Shown here piece by piece: positions 53,286 through 62,526 of a stretch of 64,000 nt of DNA. The stretch is from the NCBI GenBank assembly GCA_020638995.1, contig JACKHM010000002.1, positions 868,001 to 932,000 on the forward strand, given 5' to 3'. The DNA is from Planctomycetaceae bacterium (GTDB lineage Bacteria > Planctomycetota > Planctomycetia > Pirellulales > Pirellulaceae). Numbering within the stretch: the stretch's first letter is position 1; every line of letters begins with the position of its first letter. A model generated the notes under the pieces. The model was not told the origin of the DNA. It ran no database searches and saw only the letters and a list, made by a program, of their open reading frames with translations. Position numbers and translations under genes: made by a program.

Positions 53286-55955
53286 ATGTTTGAAAACCGA
53301 AGTCTCCGCCTCGACCTGTTTGCACTGGCACTCTGCGGGTTCGTAATTTTCCTGGGAGCATCGCTCGGGACCTATAGTCCGGCCGATACCGTTCCTCAGC
53401 TGATGCCACCTTTCGACCGTTTCTACCACGCGGATCAGCTCGTTTATCCGGCGACCACGACGTTGACAAATGCTTGCGGGAAATGGGGAGCGCTGGCCTC
53501 GGACATCATGCTCAACGGCTTGGGCATTGGTGCGTACTACGTCATACTGTCGTTGGTGATTGTCGACGTATTGCTGCTGTCACGGCGTTCCATCGACACA
53601 CCCGCGCTGCGATCCATTGGTTGGGTTCTTTCTTTGGCAGGACTCACTTCGATCATTTCGCTGATCGCTCCCAATGCGTCGCTAGGCCCGATGATTGGAG
53701 CAGGCGGCTATCTCGGCGTGCTCGGACGAACCCTGCTAGAAACGCACTTCGCCTTGGCGGGCTCGTTGATCTTGGCGAGCAGTCTGTTGATTGGGGGTTT
53801 GATGTTGTGCACCGACTATGCACTTTTTCGCATGGCGTTCACCGCCGGTGCATTCACGGCGACTGGCGTAGCCAAGGGGCGACAACGAATTGCTGAACGC
53901 CGACAAGTACTGGCGGAGCGGAAACCCGCGAAATCCGAGAAGAGCAAACCGGTCAAAATCAACGACGATCTGGAGGACGTCGAAGAGGAGATCGAAGAAC
54001 TGGCAGTCAAAGTGCGAGGCAAAACCGTTGAAGAGGATGTCGAAGAATTTCCCGTGGTGGAGGATATCCAGGAGGAGCTCATCGACGAGGAGCCGGATCA
54101 GGACGTTATTCAGCCGGAACCGGAAGTAGTTGTCAAAAAGAAGGAACGGCCGAAAAAGCCGTCCGGCGTAACCTCGCGACCACACTTCAGCATGAAAAAT
54201 GGGTTTGATAAAGAAGCACGCGAGCAAGTCATGACGACGCTCGATGCGGCAGCCAACCAGGAAGACTCGGGTGAGTATGAACTGCCCGACATTGACCTGC
54301 TGATCGAAGGCGACGACGTATGCCTTGACGAGCAAGTCAAAGAGGTTCGCCGCAAGGCAAAGATCCTCGAAAAGACGTTCGCCGATTTTGGCTTCAACGT
54401 AAAAGTCGTCGAAATCGAGACTGGTCCAGTCATCGCGCAGTACGAAGTCGAACTCGAAGCTGGGCTGCGACTTGCCAAGATCACGAATCTGGCTGATGAT
54501 CTCGCGATCGCTCTGCGCGTTCCCAGCGTCCGTATCGTGGCGCCGATTCCGGGCAAAAACACGGTCGGCATCGAAGTACCAAACGAAATGCGGCAAGTCG
54601 TCCGACTGCGTGAAGTCATCGAAGAGACGAACGGCAAGACGAAGAAGATGAAGATTCCGCTGTTCCTTGGCAAGGACGTTTCTGGAAATCCATTGACAGT
54701 TGACTTGGCAACCTTGCCTCACCTTTTGATTGCGGGCCGAACGGGTACAGGAAAAAGTGTTTGCTTGAACGCCATTATCTCGTCAATCCTGATGACCAAG
54801 CGCCCGGACGAAGTCCGCATGTTGATGATCGATCCGAAGATGGTCGAACTTAGTGGTTATGGTCGCTTGCCCCACCTGATGCATCCGGTGGTAACCGACA
54901 TGAGGAAAGCCGAGGCGATCCTCGCCTGGGCCGTCGACAAAATGGAAGAACGATACGCCATGCTTGCGAGGGCTGGTGTGCGACACGTATCGAGCTACAA
55001 CCAACTAAGCGAAGAGGAATTGCGGCGTCGCATGGACCCGGAGACCGAAGAGGAGTGGGCCGCGATTCCGACTCACTTGCCGTTCATTGTGATTGTCGCC
55101 GACGAGATGGCCGACCTGATGATGACGGCGGGTAAGGAAGTCGAGCAGCACATCATTCGTCTCGCGCAGAAGAGCCGAGCCGTCGGCATTCACCTGATCC
55201 TGGCCACACAGAAACCGACCGTTGACGTGATCACAGGATTGATCAAGTCCAACTTGCCGGCTCGCATTTCGTTCCAAGTCGCAAGTCGCACGGACAGCCG
55301 CGTCGTGCTCGACGAAATGGGAGCTGACAAGCTGTTGGGGAACGGCGATATGCTTTTCCTATGGCCTGGAACGAGTTCCTTGCTTCGTGGCCAAGGAACC
55401 TACTTGAGCGACGAGGAAATCGAGAGCGTCGTCGACTGTGTCAGCACCGGCGAACAGCACTTTGTTAACGAGTTGGTCAACTTGAAAGTCGACGAAGGGG
55501 ACGGCGAAACGCCCGGTCCGTTGAAAAAACGAGACGACCTGTACGAAGCGGCGGTCGATGTGGTTGTGCGTGAGGGCCGAGGCAGCGTTTCGTTGCTACA
55601 AAGAACGCTTGGAATCGGGTACGGTCGGGCGGCTCGTTTAATCGACTACATGGCCGAAGATGGAATCGTCGGAGCCTATGCCGGCTCTCAGGCCCGGGAG
55701 GTCATCATTTCCCTGTCTGATTGGGAGGCAATGCAGAGCGGCGGGGAAGCTGCATCCGAACCTCCGACCACTCCAGTGAAAGCTGTGGTTGAGCCCAAAC
55801 GCCGATCAAACAAGATCAAACCCGCCCCGGACTGGGACGATGATGATGAAGAAGCCGCTGCGCAAGAAGAATGGAACGATGGATTTGGAGAAGACGAGGA
55901 AGAGGAAGATTGGGACGAAGAGGAACAGGAAGAGTACGAAGCAGAGAGCGCTTGA
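53286..55955 (+). CDS. ftsK: DNA translocase FtsK/SpoIIIE
   Basis: The 889-residue protein has four hydrophobic helices in its first 190 residues, an acidic/proline linker (about 215-300), the FtsK alpha/beta motor and a gamma winged helix. The Walker A is GRTGTGKSVCLNAII with K490; IVIVADEMADLMM is Walker B; FQVASRTDSRVVLDEMGADK is family-typical. The gamma domain is LYEAAVDVVVREGRGSVSLL, then GIGYGRAARLIDYMAEDGI. A tail of 35 mostly acidic residues (DDDDEEAAAQEEW and on) is unusual. It pumps chromosome ends apart at division. Planctomycetes lack FtsZ, so its coupling to division must differ. Confidence 0.95.
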   Translation: MFENRSLRLDLFALALCGFVIFLGASLGTYSPADTVPQLMPPFDRFYHADQLVYPATTTLTNACGKWGALASDIMLNGLGIGAYYVILSLVIVDVLLLSRRSIDTPALRSIGWVLSLAGLTSIISLIAPNASLGPMIGAGGYLGVLGRTLLETHFALAGSLILASSLLIGGLMLCTDYALFRMAFTAGAFTATGVAKGRQRIAERRQVLAERKPAKSEKSKPVKINDDLEDVEEEIEELAVKVRGKTVEEDVEEFPVVEDIQEELIDEEPDQDVIQPEPEVVVKKKERPKKPSGVTSRPHFSMKNGFDKEAREQVMTTLDAAANQEDSGEYELPDIDLLIEGDDVCLDEQVKEVRRKAKILEKTFADFGFNVKVVEIETGPVIAQYEVELEAGLRLAKITNLADDLAIALRVPSVRIVAPIPGKNTVGIEVPNEMRQVVRLREVIEETNGKTKKMKIPLFLGKDVSGNPLTVDLATLPHLLIAGRTGTGKSVCLNAIISSILMTKRPDEVRMLMIDPKMVELSGYGRLPHLMHPVVTDMRKAEAILAWAVDKMEERYAMLARAGVRHVSSYNQLSEEELRRRMDPETEEEWAAIPTHLPFIVIVADEMADLMMTAGKEVEQHIIRLAQKSRAVGIHLILATQKPTVDVITGLIKSNLPARISFQVASRTDSRVVLDEMGADKLLGNGDMLFLWPGTSSLLRGQGTYLSDEEIESVVDCVSTGEQHFVNELVNLKVDEGDGETPGPLKKRDDLYEAAVDVVVREGRGSVSLLQRTLGIGYGRAARLIDYMAEDGIVGAYAGSQAREVIISLSDWEAMQSGGEAASEPPTTPVKAVVEPKRRSNKIKPAPDWDDDDEEAAAQEEWNDGFGEDEEEEDWDEEEQEEYEAESA

Positions 55956-55975
55956 TAAAAACCTCACGTCATTGG

Positions 55976-56773
55976 CTACGCCCTGATATAGCCTTCCGGC
56001 GGGAACACGCCCATGACACGCTGCGTAAAGTCGATGCACGATCCCGTCAGAATGCCTGATTCATCGCTGAGCAAGTAAGTACACAAACGTGCGACGTCGA
56101 GCGGTTTCAACAGACGCCCGAACGGAGAAGCAGCTTCGCCAATCTCCAGCCAATTCTCGGGTGCCCCTTGCTTGCGTTGAACGTCATGCTCCGCAGGCGT
56201 GTCGGTCCAGCCCAGGTTAATGCCGTTCACTCGGATGCGGTGCGCTCGCAATGAGTTGGCCGTGTTCTTTGTGAAAGTCTGAAGCGCCCCTTTGGTAGCG
56301 CTATACGGCGTCAGGTTATCCATGCCACAGTAGGCCGCCACCGACAGGATGTTCACAATCGAACCGGCGATCTTCTCGCGGCGCATGATGCGCGCCGCCT
56401 CTTGTGTCAGTATGAATGGAGCGCGCACATTAACCGCAAATTGGTAGTCCCAAAACTCGACGGTGGCGTCGTCAAGCGTTGCTCGATTCGTGTCGGCCGC
56501 CGCGTTTACTAGACCATCCACGCGACCGAATCGCTCATCGCATTGCCGCACGATATTGCGACAATCCTCGACGACAGACAGATCTGCTGAAACGAAAAGC
56601 CCCCGTGAGCCGAGTTCGTCAATCGCCTTGACGATACTCGCGCCCCGGTCGCTCTGACGTCCACAAATCACGACGCCAGCCGCACCGTTCTCGGCGGCAT
56701 GCAACGCGACCGCTTGGCCAACTCCCTGTGTGCCGCCCGTCGCGATGATGACCCTGCCGTCTAACCTTTTCAC
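55976..56773 (-). CDS. short-chain dehydrogenase/reductase
   Basis: A classical SDR of 265 residues: cofactor motif ATGGTQGVGQAV, NAAADTNRA in place of NNAG, structural SVAAYCG with the catalytic serine upstream (ILSV), and the catalytic YSATKGAL. The enzymes oxidise or reduce alcohols and ketones with NAD(P)(H). The arginine-rich segment ICGRQSDRG after the second strand favours NADPH. The substrate cannot be inferred from neighbours. It faces ftsK convergently with a 20-base gap. Confidence 0.92.
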   Translation of the reverse strand: MKRLDGRVIIATGGTQGVGQAVALHAAENGAAGVVICGRQSDRGASIVKAIDELGSRGLFVSADLSVVEDCRNIVRQCDERFGRVDGLVNAAADTNRATLDDATVEFWDYQFAVNVRAPFILTQEAARIMRREKIAGSIVNILSVAAYCGMDNLTPYSATKGALQTFTKNTANSLRAHRIRVNGINLGWTDTPAEHDVQRKQGAPENWLEIGEAASPFGRLLKPLDVARLCTYLLSDESGILTGSCIDFTQRVMGVFPPEGYIRA

Positions 56774-57051
56774 GTGAAGCTCCCTGCGTTGTGCTCAATG
56801 TCATTGTTGTGATTTGTGTCTGGCCATCGACACCAGTCGAAGACTAGTGTTAGAGCAGCTATCGGGCGCGTCTGTCCAGTATCAAGGCGAGCCGTTCGAT
56901 ATTTGCTCTGAAGCCCACAATCCGTTGATTGTGAGAGCGTACCGCAAGAGAAATGCAAACGAAAGTACCGACAGTCGCGGTGGCCTCGCCAGCATCGTAC
57001 AATCGAGCCACACGTTAAGAACTCAAACGATTCGTCCTTAGAGGTAATGAA

Positions 57052-57888
57052 ATGCAACTACGACGTGCCGCACTTTATTGCTGGATCGCAATATTTACCA
57101 CCACCATCTTCTGGCAAGCGATCACGTCTAGTACGTCACTGGCCGCCGAGGAGTTTGCCGGCAAACACTCGGACTGGCACGGTTTCGATCGGTTCGATTT
57201 TGAAATAGACTCGAGGCCCTGTATTGTCGTGACGCCCAAGGTCGTCGCGGAAGGAAAGCCGTGGATTTGGCGAGCGCGCTTCTTTGGACATGAACCCCAG
57301 GCCGATATCGCATTACTCAATCATGGTTTCCACGTCGTGTACTGCGACGTCGCCAATCTCTTCGGAAGCCCGCGAGCAGTGTCTCATTGGAATGCATTCT
57401 ATGCTTACCTGACGGAGGAACACGGATTCGCGCCGCAGGCAGCTTTGGAAGGGATGAGTCGTGGCGGACTGATCATCTACAATTGGGCTGCGGCCAATCC
57501 AGACAAAGTCTCGTGCATCTATGGCGATGCGCCGGTCTGCGACTTTAAGAGTTGGCCGGGCGGCAAGGGGAAAGGGCAGGGGAGTCAAGCCGCCTGGCGC
57601 GACTGCCTGAAAGCTTATGACATGACCGAGGAGCAGGCGCTCGCCTTCCGCGGCAATCCGATCGATAACCTCCAACCCCTGGCCACCGCAGGCATTCCGC
57701 TGCTGCACGTGGTCGGAGATGCCGACGTCGTCGTTCCCGTCGAAGAGAACACGGGGATCATCGCCGAGCGATATCGCAAGCTTGGCGGATCGATTCAAGT
57801 GATCAACAAACCGGGCATCGGACACCATCCTCATTCGCTGAAGGATCCGACGCCCATCGTTGACTTCATATTGCGGCACTCGCGATAG
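57052..57888 (+). CDS. secreted alpha/beta hydrolase
   Basis: A signal peptide (LYCWIAIFTTTIFWQAITSS) is followed by an alpha/beta-hydrolase fold. The nucleophile elbow is GMSRGG, the acid is in VVGDADVVVP, and the histidine in GIGHHPHSL. The N-terminal region (FDFEIDSRPCIVVTPKVVAE, GKPWIWRARFFGHE) is typical of planctomycete esterases and peptidase-like hydrolases often found beside sulfatases. It ends three bases from the convergent SGNH gene. The substrate is likely an ester or peptide from environmental polymers, which is inference. Confidence 0.82.
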   Translation: MQLRRAALYCWIAIFTTTIFWQAITSSTSLAAEEFAGKHSDWHGFDRFDFEIDSRPCIVVTPKVVAEGKPWIWRARFFGHEPQADIALLNHGFHVVYCDVANLFGSPRAVSHWNAFYAYLTEEHGFAPQAALEGMSRGGLIIYNWAAANPDKVSCIYGDAPVCDFKSWPGGKGKGQGSQAAWRDCLKAYDMTEEQALAFRGNPIDNLQPLATAGIPLLHVVGDADVVVPVEENTGIIAERYRKLGGSIQVINKPGIGHHPHSLKDPTPIVDFILRHSR

Positions 57889-57891
57889 CAG

Positions 57892-58602
57892 CTATTGCCC
57901 CAGTAAACTCGCCACATCGGCTTCAATTGATTCAGCCCAAATCGTGTAGCCTTGTTCGCTCAAGTGCAGCAAGTCGGGCATAATCTCGCGAGTCAGCGTT
58001 CCATCTTCTTGGAGGAACTTTTTACCGATGTCTCGGAAGAAGACGTGCTCGTCGTCGGCGAGTTTGGCAATGATGGCATTTGTCTTTTCGTTGACCTGAC
58101 GGCGTGTATCTGCGTCATTTTCGCCGCGCGGAAATACGGCCAGCAGCAGGATTTTAGTCTTCGGCGTCATTTTCTGGAGTTGCGTGACAATCGCGGTAAC
58201 TCCTTCGGCGATCTGCTCCGGCGTATTGCTTCCGGAGTTATTCGTGCCAATCATGATCACGGCCAACTTGGGCGAAATGCCTTCCAGATTTCCGTTATCC
58301 AGTCGCCAGATAACATGCTGAGTCCGATCACCACCGATACCAAGATTCACCGCGTTTCTAGTGCCATAAAATTTCTCCCAAACCGCTTTACCGCGTCCTT
58401 CCCAACCCTGAGTGATTGAATCGCCGATAAACACAAGATCGACATTGCCTTGTTTGACGCGAGCGTTCATTGCCTCGTGGCGAGTCATCCAACCGCCTTC
58501 GCGCGGGACGGGCTTGATGGCATCGTGTTCTTCGGCTCGCAGCGAAAGATTCAGCGCGGTAGCCGCGATTGCCAGAAACAACGCTCGGGATACAACTTTC
58601 AT
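57892..58602 (-). CDS. secreted SGNH/GDSL hydrolase
   Basis: The ATG at 58602 has GGAG eight bases upstream and starts a signal peptide (RALFLAIAATALNLSLRA). SGNH blocks are all present: LVFIGDSITQGWEG (Ser), NLGIGGDRTQHV (Gly), IMIGTNNSG (Asn) and PDLLHLSEQGY (Asp-x-x-His). The family cleaves acetyl or acyl esters, often on carbohydrates. It is next to another secreted hydrolase and a Tat-exported beta-propeller, so this region may serve degradation of an outside polymer. Confidence 0.93.
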   Translation of the reverse strand: MKVVSRALFLAIAATALNLSLRAEEHDAIKPVPREGGWMTRHEAMNARVKQGNVDLVFIGDSITQGWEGRGKAVWEKFYGTRNAVNLGIGGDRTQHVIWRLDNGNLEGISPKLAVIMIGTNNSGSNTPEQIAEGVTAIVTQLQKMTPKTKILLLAVFPRGENDADTRRQVNEKTNAIIAKLADDEHVFFRDIGKKFLQEDGTLTREIMPDLLHLSEQGYTIWAESIEADVASLLGQ

Positions 58603-58715
58603 AATGAGTTCTCCAAAGGTGGAATTGCAGGGGTGAGGCACGGAAGGCTGTTCAGAGGCGGGTGCTGTGAGGCGAGATACATCTTACTTGGTGCGATTGC
58701 GAAAGACGAGCGTCG

Positions 58716-59975
58716 TTAAACTACGATCTCGCCAATATCGATCAAATGTAACTGACGACCATAGTTCTCGTGTGGTGCGTCGATACAGACGTACTTGCTG
58801 TTGGGACTAAATCGTGGATGCGTGTCGACTCGCCATTCGCCTGTGTACATTGGCGGCAAGTGGAAGTGACCAAGATCGATTCGGCGGCCCGAGGCAACAT
58901 GATAAAGATGCGGCGTCTGGAGTCGTTCGGCTCCTTTTGGATAGGTATCATTCAGAATCCACTGGTTATTGGGCAGATAGCTAAGATGCCCGCTACCATC
59001 AAGGACACCGTGTCCGATCTCTTCGACTGTGCCGCCCTCGCGATCCTCGAATAAAAAGTCACCCCAGTTTGCATTACCCAGCAATTCTTTCGATTGCGCC
59101 AATATGTGCTGCGAATCACGCCAAATGAAATGCGACGTATAACCGTTGCCACACACAATGCGAATGTCGCTGCCATCTGGTTTTGCCGTGATCATTCGTG
59201 TCAAACGGCTACCGTCCGGATACTGCCACCGATGCAATGCGATGAAACGTGTACCGTCTGGGTTAAACAGCAGATGATTAAAGTAGTGTTTGATTCCGAA
59301 CTTTGGATTTGGAATAACGCCCAACCTCGCGATGTCGGCGATCGAAACGATTAGCTGCGACTCACCCGTTTCCAAATTGATGTGGAAGATCCCTGTCTCT
59401 GTCGGCGCCAAGTCATCGGCAAATGGATCAGGCGGCCCCGCGTATCCATAACCGGGTCGGACGTCGTTAATACGCCGAAAGTCCGGTGCAACCGCCGACT
59501 TTCCGTCAGGGCTCACAGAATAGATGGGATGAGCTAATGTTCGCTTATCGCCATTCGACGTATCGAGGATATGGCAGACGAAATGGTCTCCGTCGCGATC
59601 GTTCCAGATCACCTCCGACTGAGAGCCTGGCAACCACTGCAACATACACCCCTGTTGCCAGCACCAAGCTCTGCTTTCACCGAATTCAATCCAACGATCG
59701 TTGTCTTCGAGATCTACCATACCGACCTTAATTACGTCACTCGGTAGCGGAGACCGATGTTCGAACCCAACTTCCATCCCCAAAACAAACCGGCTGTTGG
59801 GGTCGAACTGAAGCTTGTCGTAGTACCCGAACCAATGGTGCTTTGGACCTCGTGTGATAACACGCGTGGGCGGAAACTCCTTCGCGCGAGTTGCGCAAAG
59901 AACACCACTGTTCGCAATCGCCGCAGAACTGGCGACTCCCGCCATAATCGCCTCTCGTCGCGTCAGCCTCATCAT
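58716..59975 (-). CDS. Tat-exported beta-propeller protein
   Basis: The N-terminus (LTRREAIMAGVASSAAIANS) is a twin-arginine signal, so the protein is exported folded. The mature 390 residues have repeating propeller-like strands: LQFDPNSRFVLGMEVGFEH, SVSPDGKSAVAPDFRRIND, LLFNPDGTRFIALHRWQYPD, RFSPNSKYVCIDAPHEN. The S/NPDG and SPNSK turns are TolB/WD40-type. No catalytic motif is certain; propellers of this sort include lyases and binding proteins. Histidine-rich HHWFGYYDK near the start may bind a metal. Confidence 0.72.
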   Translation of the reverse strand: MMRLTRREAIMAGVASSAAIANSGVLCATRAKEFPPTRVITRGPKHHWFGYYDKLQFDPNSRFVLGMEVGFEHRSPLPSDVIKVGMVDLEDNDRWIEFGESRAWCWQQGCMLQWLPGSQSEVIWNDRDGDHFVCHILDTSNGDKRTLAHPIYSVSPDGKSAVAPDFRRINDVRPGYGYAGPPDPFADDLAPTETGIFHINLETGESQLIVSIADIARLGVIPNPKFGIKHYFNHLLFNPDGTRFIALHRWQYPDGSRLTRMITAKPDGSDIRIVCGNGYTSHFIWRDSQHILAQSKELLGNANWGDFLFEDREGGTVEEIGHGVLDGSGHLSYLPNNQWILNDTYPKGAERLQTPHLYHVASGRRIDLGHFHLPPMYTGEWRVDTHPRFSPNSKYVCIDAPHENYGRQLHLIDIGEIVV

Positions 59976-60342
59976 GGAATTGATCCTCTGACTTGATATT
60001 CGCCCGGTAGTGTGACAGCAGCGCCATTAAGGTGCGGCTAAACCTTAAGAACATAACCACAGAAGTTTGCGTTTTCGAGTCACGAGGCAACATCAGCACA
60101 AAAACTGCCCTGCAGAATCACCGGACGCCTGCTCACGGAAGCAAAAGTTAAATCGGGAAAGCTTGGCAAAGCTTTCGTACTGGACCACCTCTGCCGCCTG
60201 TAACGCATTTTATGAATTTACGCGTTGCAACGGATCGAACTATCAAAAAGGCCTCGATTACAGGGGCATCGTGCGCCCCAGCGCCGCCTAAACAGACGCG
60301 GACTGGCAACAGGATTATTGGGCGAGCAAGGAGGCTCCTCGA
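59976..60342. other. divergent intergenic region, nothing recognised
   Basis: The 367-base gap between the Tat beta-propeller gene and the porin gene holds both promoters. A long minus-strand open frame reaches in from the porin gene but is its shadow. AAGGAGG at 60328-60334 is the porin ribosome site. Confidence 0.5.
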
Positions 60343-61641
60343 ATGCAGCTGAAGCTCTTGGCGTTCATGATCGCGGCGGTGCCAACCGTCTGCGGACTGA
60401 TTGCGAGGGTTCAGGCCGAGCCGCCAGACGTCGTTCACGTCTCCGACGCATCGATTGATGCGGCCCTCGGGAGAATTGGAACCCTGACCGCAGTGTGTGG
60501 TTGCGATAGTTGGTCCTGCGACGGAGGCTGTGGCGTCGTGGACTACGCCTGCGTACCTTGGACGCTGCTTCCAGAACTTGCCGGTGGCATCACAATCACC
60601 GGCTGGATCGAAGCCGGCGGCGCCGCCGACACGAGCCGCAACACCGACGGAAGCCTGCTCCCCCTCGCCTTTGCTGATCGCCAAGACATGACGGTCAATC
60701 AGGCGTATGCCGTGATCGAGCGTTCACTCAACAGTGCCAGCAGCTGGGATATTGGAGGACGGATCGACATTCTTTTCGGAACGGACGCCAGATTTACCGA
60801 GGTGCCTGGACTTGAACTCGAACGAGATGGACTGGGCAGCAAGTGGAACGGCAATTCATCTTACCGATTGTCGGCACCTCAGGCCTACGTCGAAGCAAGT
60901 GTCGGAGATTGGTCAACGAAGATCGGGCATTGGTATGCCATGGCGGGTTACGAGACCGTGACCGCACCTCAAAACTTTTTTTACACACACGCTTACACAA
61001 TGGCTTATGGTGAACCGTTCACCTACACGGGCGTATTGGTCAAGTACGATGTTGGTGATCGAGCATCACTACGCGCGGCGGTCCACAGCGGCTGGAACAG
61101 CTTTGACGGCAGCCGTGAACGGGCAGGCTTCGTCGGCGGCGCAAGCTGGACAAGCGCAGATGAATTGACAAGCGTGAGTTTGACGCTCACGACGGGTGAC
61201 GAGATCAACAATGTGAACGCCTACTCCGCGAGAACGCTGTACTCGATCGTTGTCAGTCAGCGGATCACGGAGGACCTAACTTATGTCTTTCAACATGACA
61301 ACGGCTGGCAGCAGGATGACGGCGGGGCGGGGGTTGATTCTGAATGGTACGGCATCAATCAGTACTTGCTCTATCACCTAAATGCCTGCTGGTCGATGGC
61401 TGCTCGGCTCGAATGGTTCCGTGACGACGATGGGGTTCGCGTACCAAACTGGGCAGGCAACACCGGCACACCAGGAAGCTACTGGGAAACGACACTTGGG
61501 CTCAATTGGCGGCCCGGCACAAATCTGACGCTGCGCCCGGAACTTCGCTGGGATTGGTTTGATGGAGTCGGCAATCCGTACAGCAACGGCCAGAGTAAAG
61601 ACCAGTTTACAGCCTCATTTGATGCAATCTTGACTTTTTGA
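60343..61641 (+). CDS. outer-membrane porin (BBP2/OmpL-like beta-barrel)
   Basis: The strong AAGGAGG eight bases upstream fixes the start. After a signal peptide the protein has a cysteine-rich patch (CGCDSWSCDGGCGVVDYAC) and then a large barrel of amphipathic strands: GITITGWIEAGGAADTS, WSTKIGHWYAMAGYETVTAP, TLYSIVVSQRITEDLTYVFQ, WSMAARLEWFRDDDG, and a final strand ending in the aromatic F typical of BAM substrates (FTASFDAILTF). This is the planctomycete-rich BBP2 porin family. The short cysteine patch is unusual for a porin and may be a plug or metal site. A strong terminator follows. Confidence 0.88.
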   Translation: MQLKLLAFMIAAVPTVCGLIARVQAEPPDVVHVSDASIDAALGRIGTLTAVCGCDSWSCDGGCGVVDYACVPWTLLPELAGGITITGWIEAGGAADTSRNTDGSLLPLAFADRQDMTVNQAYAVIERSLNSASSWDIGGRIDILFGTDARFTEVPGLELERDGLGSKWNGNSSYRLSAPQAYVEASVGDWSTKIGHWYAMAGYETVTAPQNFFYTHAYTMAYGEPFTYTGVLVKYDVGDRASLRAAVHSGWNSFDGSRERAGFVGGASWTSADELTSVSLTLTTGDEINNVNAYSARTLYSIVVSQRITEDLTYVFQHDNGWQQDDGGAGVDSEWYGINQYLLYHLNACWSMAARLEWFRDDDGVRVPNWAGNTGTPGSYWETTLGLNWRPGTNLTLRPELRWDWFDGVGNPYSNGQSKDQFTASFDAILTF

Positions 61642-61682
61642 ACTATGGAAGACTTAACCGGTTCACCGATTTCAAACATAAA

Positions 61683-61740
61683 GCAGAGGCGACCCAGAGC
61701 GCCGCGCTGAGCCGTACAGCTCGCGCGGCGCTGTCTCTGC
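61683..61740 (+). terminator. strong hairpin after the porin gene
   Basis: A nested hairpin: outer GCAGAG/CTCTGC, then a ten-base perfect stem AGCGCCGCGC/GCGCGGCGCT (61698-61707 with 61723-61732), then GAGC/GCTC around a six-base loop. It lies 41 bases after the stop codon. The tail is only moderately T-rich (ATTCCTTCGTTGTT). Confidence 0.6.
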
Positions 61741-61749
61741 ATTCCTTCG

Positions 61750-62415
61750 TTGTTCCAGAGCTGTGAGATTCTCGAAATATTGGATTTTTCCCGTTTGAGG
61801 CAGAACATCGGTTTCCTGATCGTTGGCGTAGTTGTTGCATTAATCGCAATGTGCGGACACTGCTGCGCTGAGACGGTGTCAAAGGTTGACATACGACGCG
61901 ATCCCCTAGGCCCGATCGACTACTACGTAGTCATTTGCGCTCGCGAATCCGAACCTTGGGGTACCGGTCACACTTTTGTCGTCTGGGTCCAACAGGACAA
62001 GCAAACCGGGCAAATTCAATCGCAGGGATTTGGCTTCTATCCGGAAATCGAAAAAGTCATCATCCGCTTATTTACCGGCGACGGAGCTGTTCGCGATGAA
62101 TCGACAAAAGCCGCATCCATCAAGCCATCATTGTTGACGCACCGGTTGATCGTCCGCGTTGACCGAGATCAGTTCGAAAATGGGTTGAAAGTTAAAGATG
62201 GTTGGGTTGGTTCAGGTGTCGACTATCACTTACTCAACCGCAACTGCACACACTTCGGCCATGCGATCATGACCGCGATCCAACTCAACGCGCCGCCACC
62301 TGAGTTTGGCGAGCGTCCGGCAACCTATCTCTCCCGGCTGATGAACCTGAATCTCGGTCGAACGGACGCTAGCAACGAACAACTGCCCGCAACCTTTGTC
62401 AACGGTCGGCGATAA
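61750..62415 (+). CDS. exported papain-like/NlpC-P60-type protein, putative
   Basis: The frame opens with a TTG at 61750 or a later TTG, with no strong ribosome site, and has an N-terminal membrane segment (NIGFLIVGVVVALIAMCGHC). The mature part pairs GTGHTFVVWVQ (histidine) with LLNRNCTHFGHAIMTAI (cysteine) about 105 residues later. A histidine before the cysteine is the order of the circularly permuted NlpC/P60 and LRAT-like group. Such proteins are cysteine hydrolases or acyltransferases acting on peptides or lipids. The family assignment is by motif only. The next gene is also of this broad class. Confidence 0.55.
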   Translation: MFQSCEILEILDFSRLRQNIGFLIVGVVVALIAMCGHCCAETVSKVDIRRDPLGPIDYYVVICARESEPWGTGHTFVVWVQQDKQTGQIQSQGFGFYPEIEKVIIRLFTGDGAVRDESTKAASIKPSLLTHRLIVRVDRDQFENGLKVKDGWVGSGVDYHLLNRNCTHFGHAIMTAIQLNAPPPEFGERPATYLSRLMNLNLGRTDASNEQLPATFVNGRR

Positions 62416-62526
62416 TCCGAGAATTAGGCTCGCGTCATACGTGTTCGCCTTGCATTTTGACTCGCAAGTCGTTATTCACCACCCGCGCTCATCTCCAACC
62501 GACGCTCGCCAAACAGGCTCGGAACA

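Noticed and set aside
53736..54722. 328-codon minus-strand frame inside ftsK
   Set aside because: It is a shadow of the acidic linker and the motor domain; the plus frame carries clear FtsK motifs.
60148..60684. 178-codon minus-strand frame before and inside the porin gene
   Set aside because: The porin has a strong ribosome site and signal peptide on the plus strand; the minus frame is a shadow.
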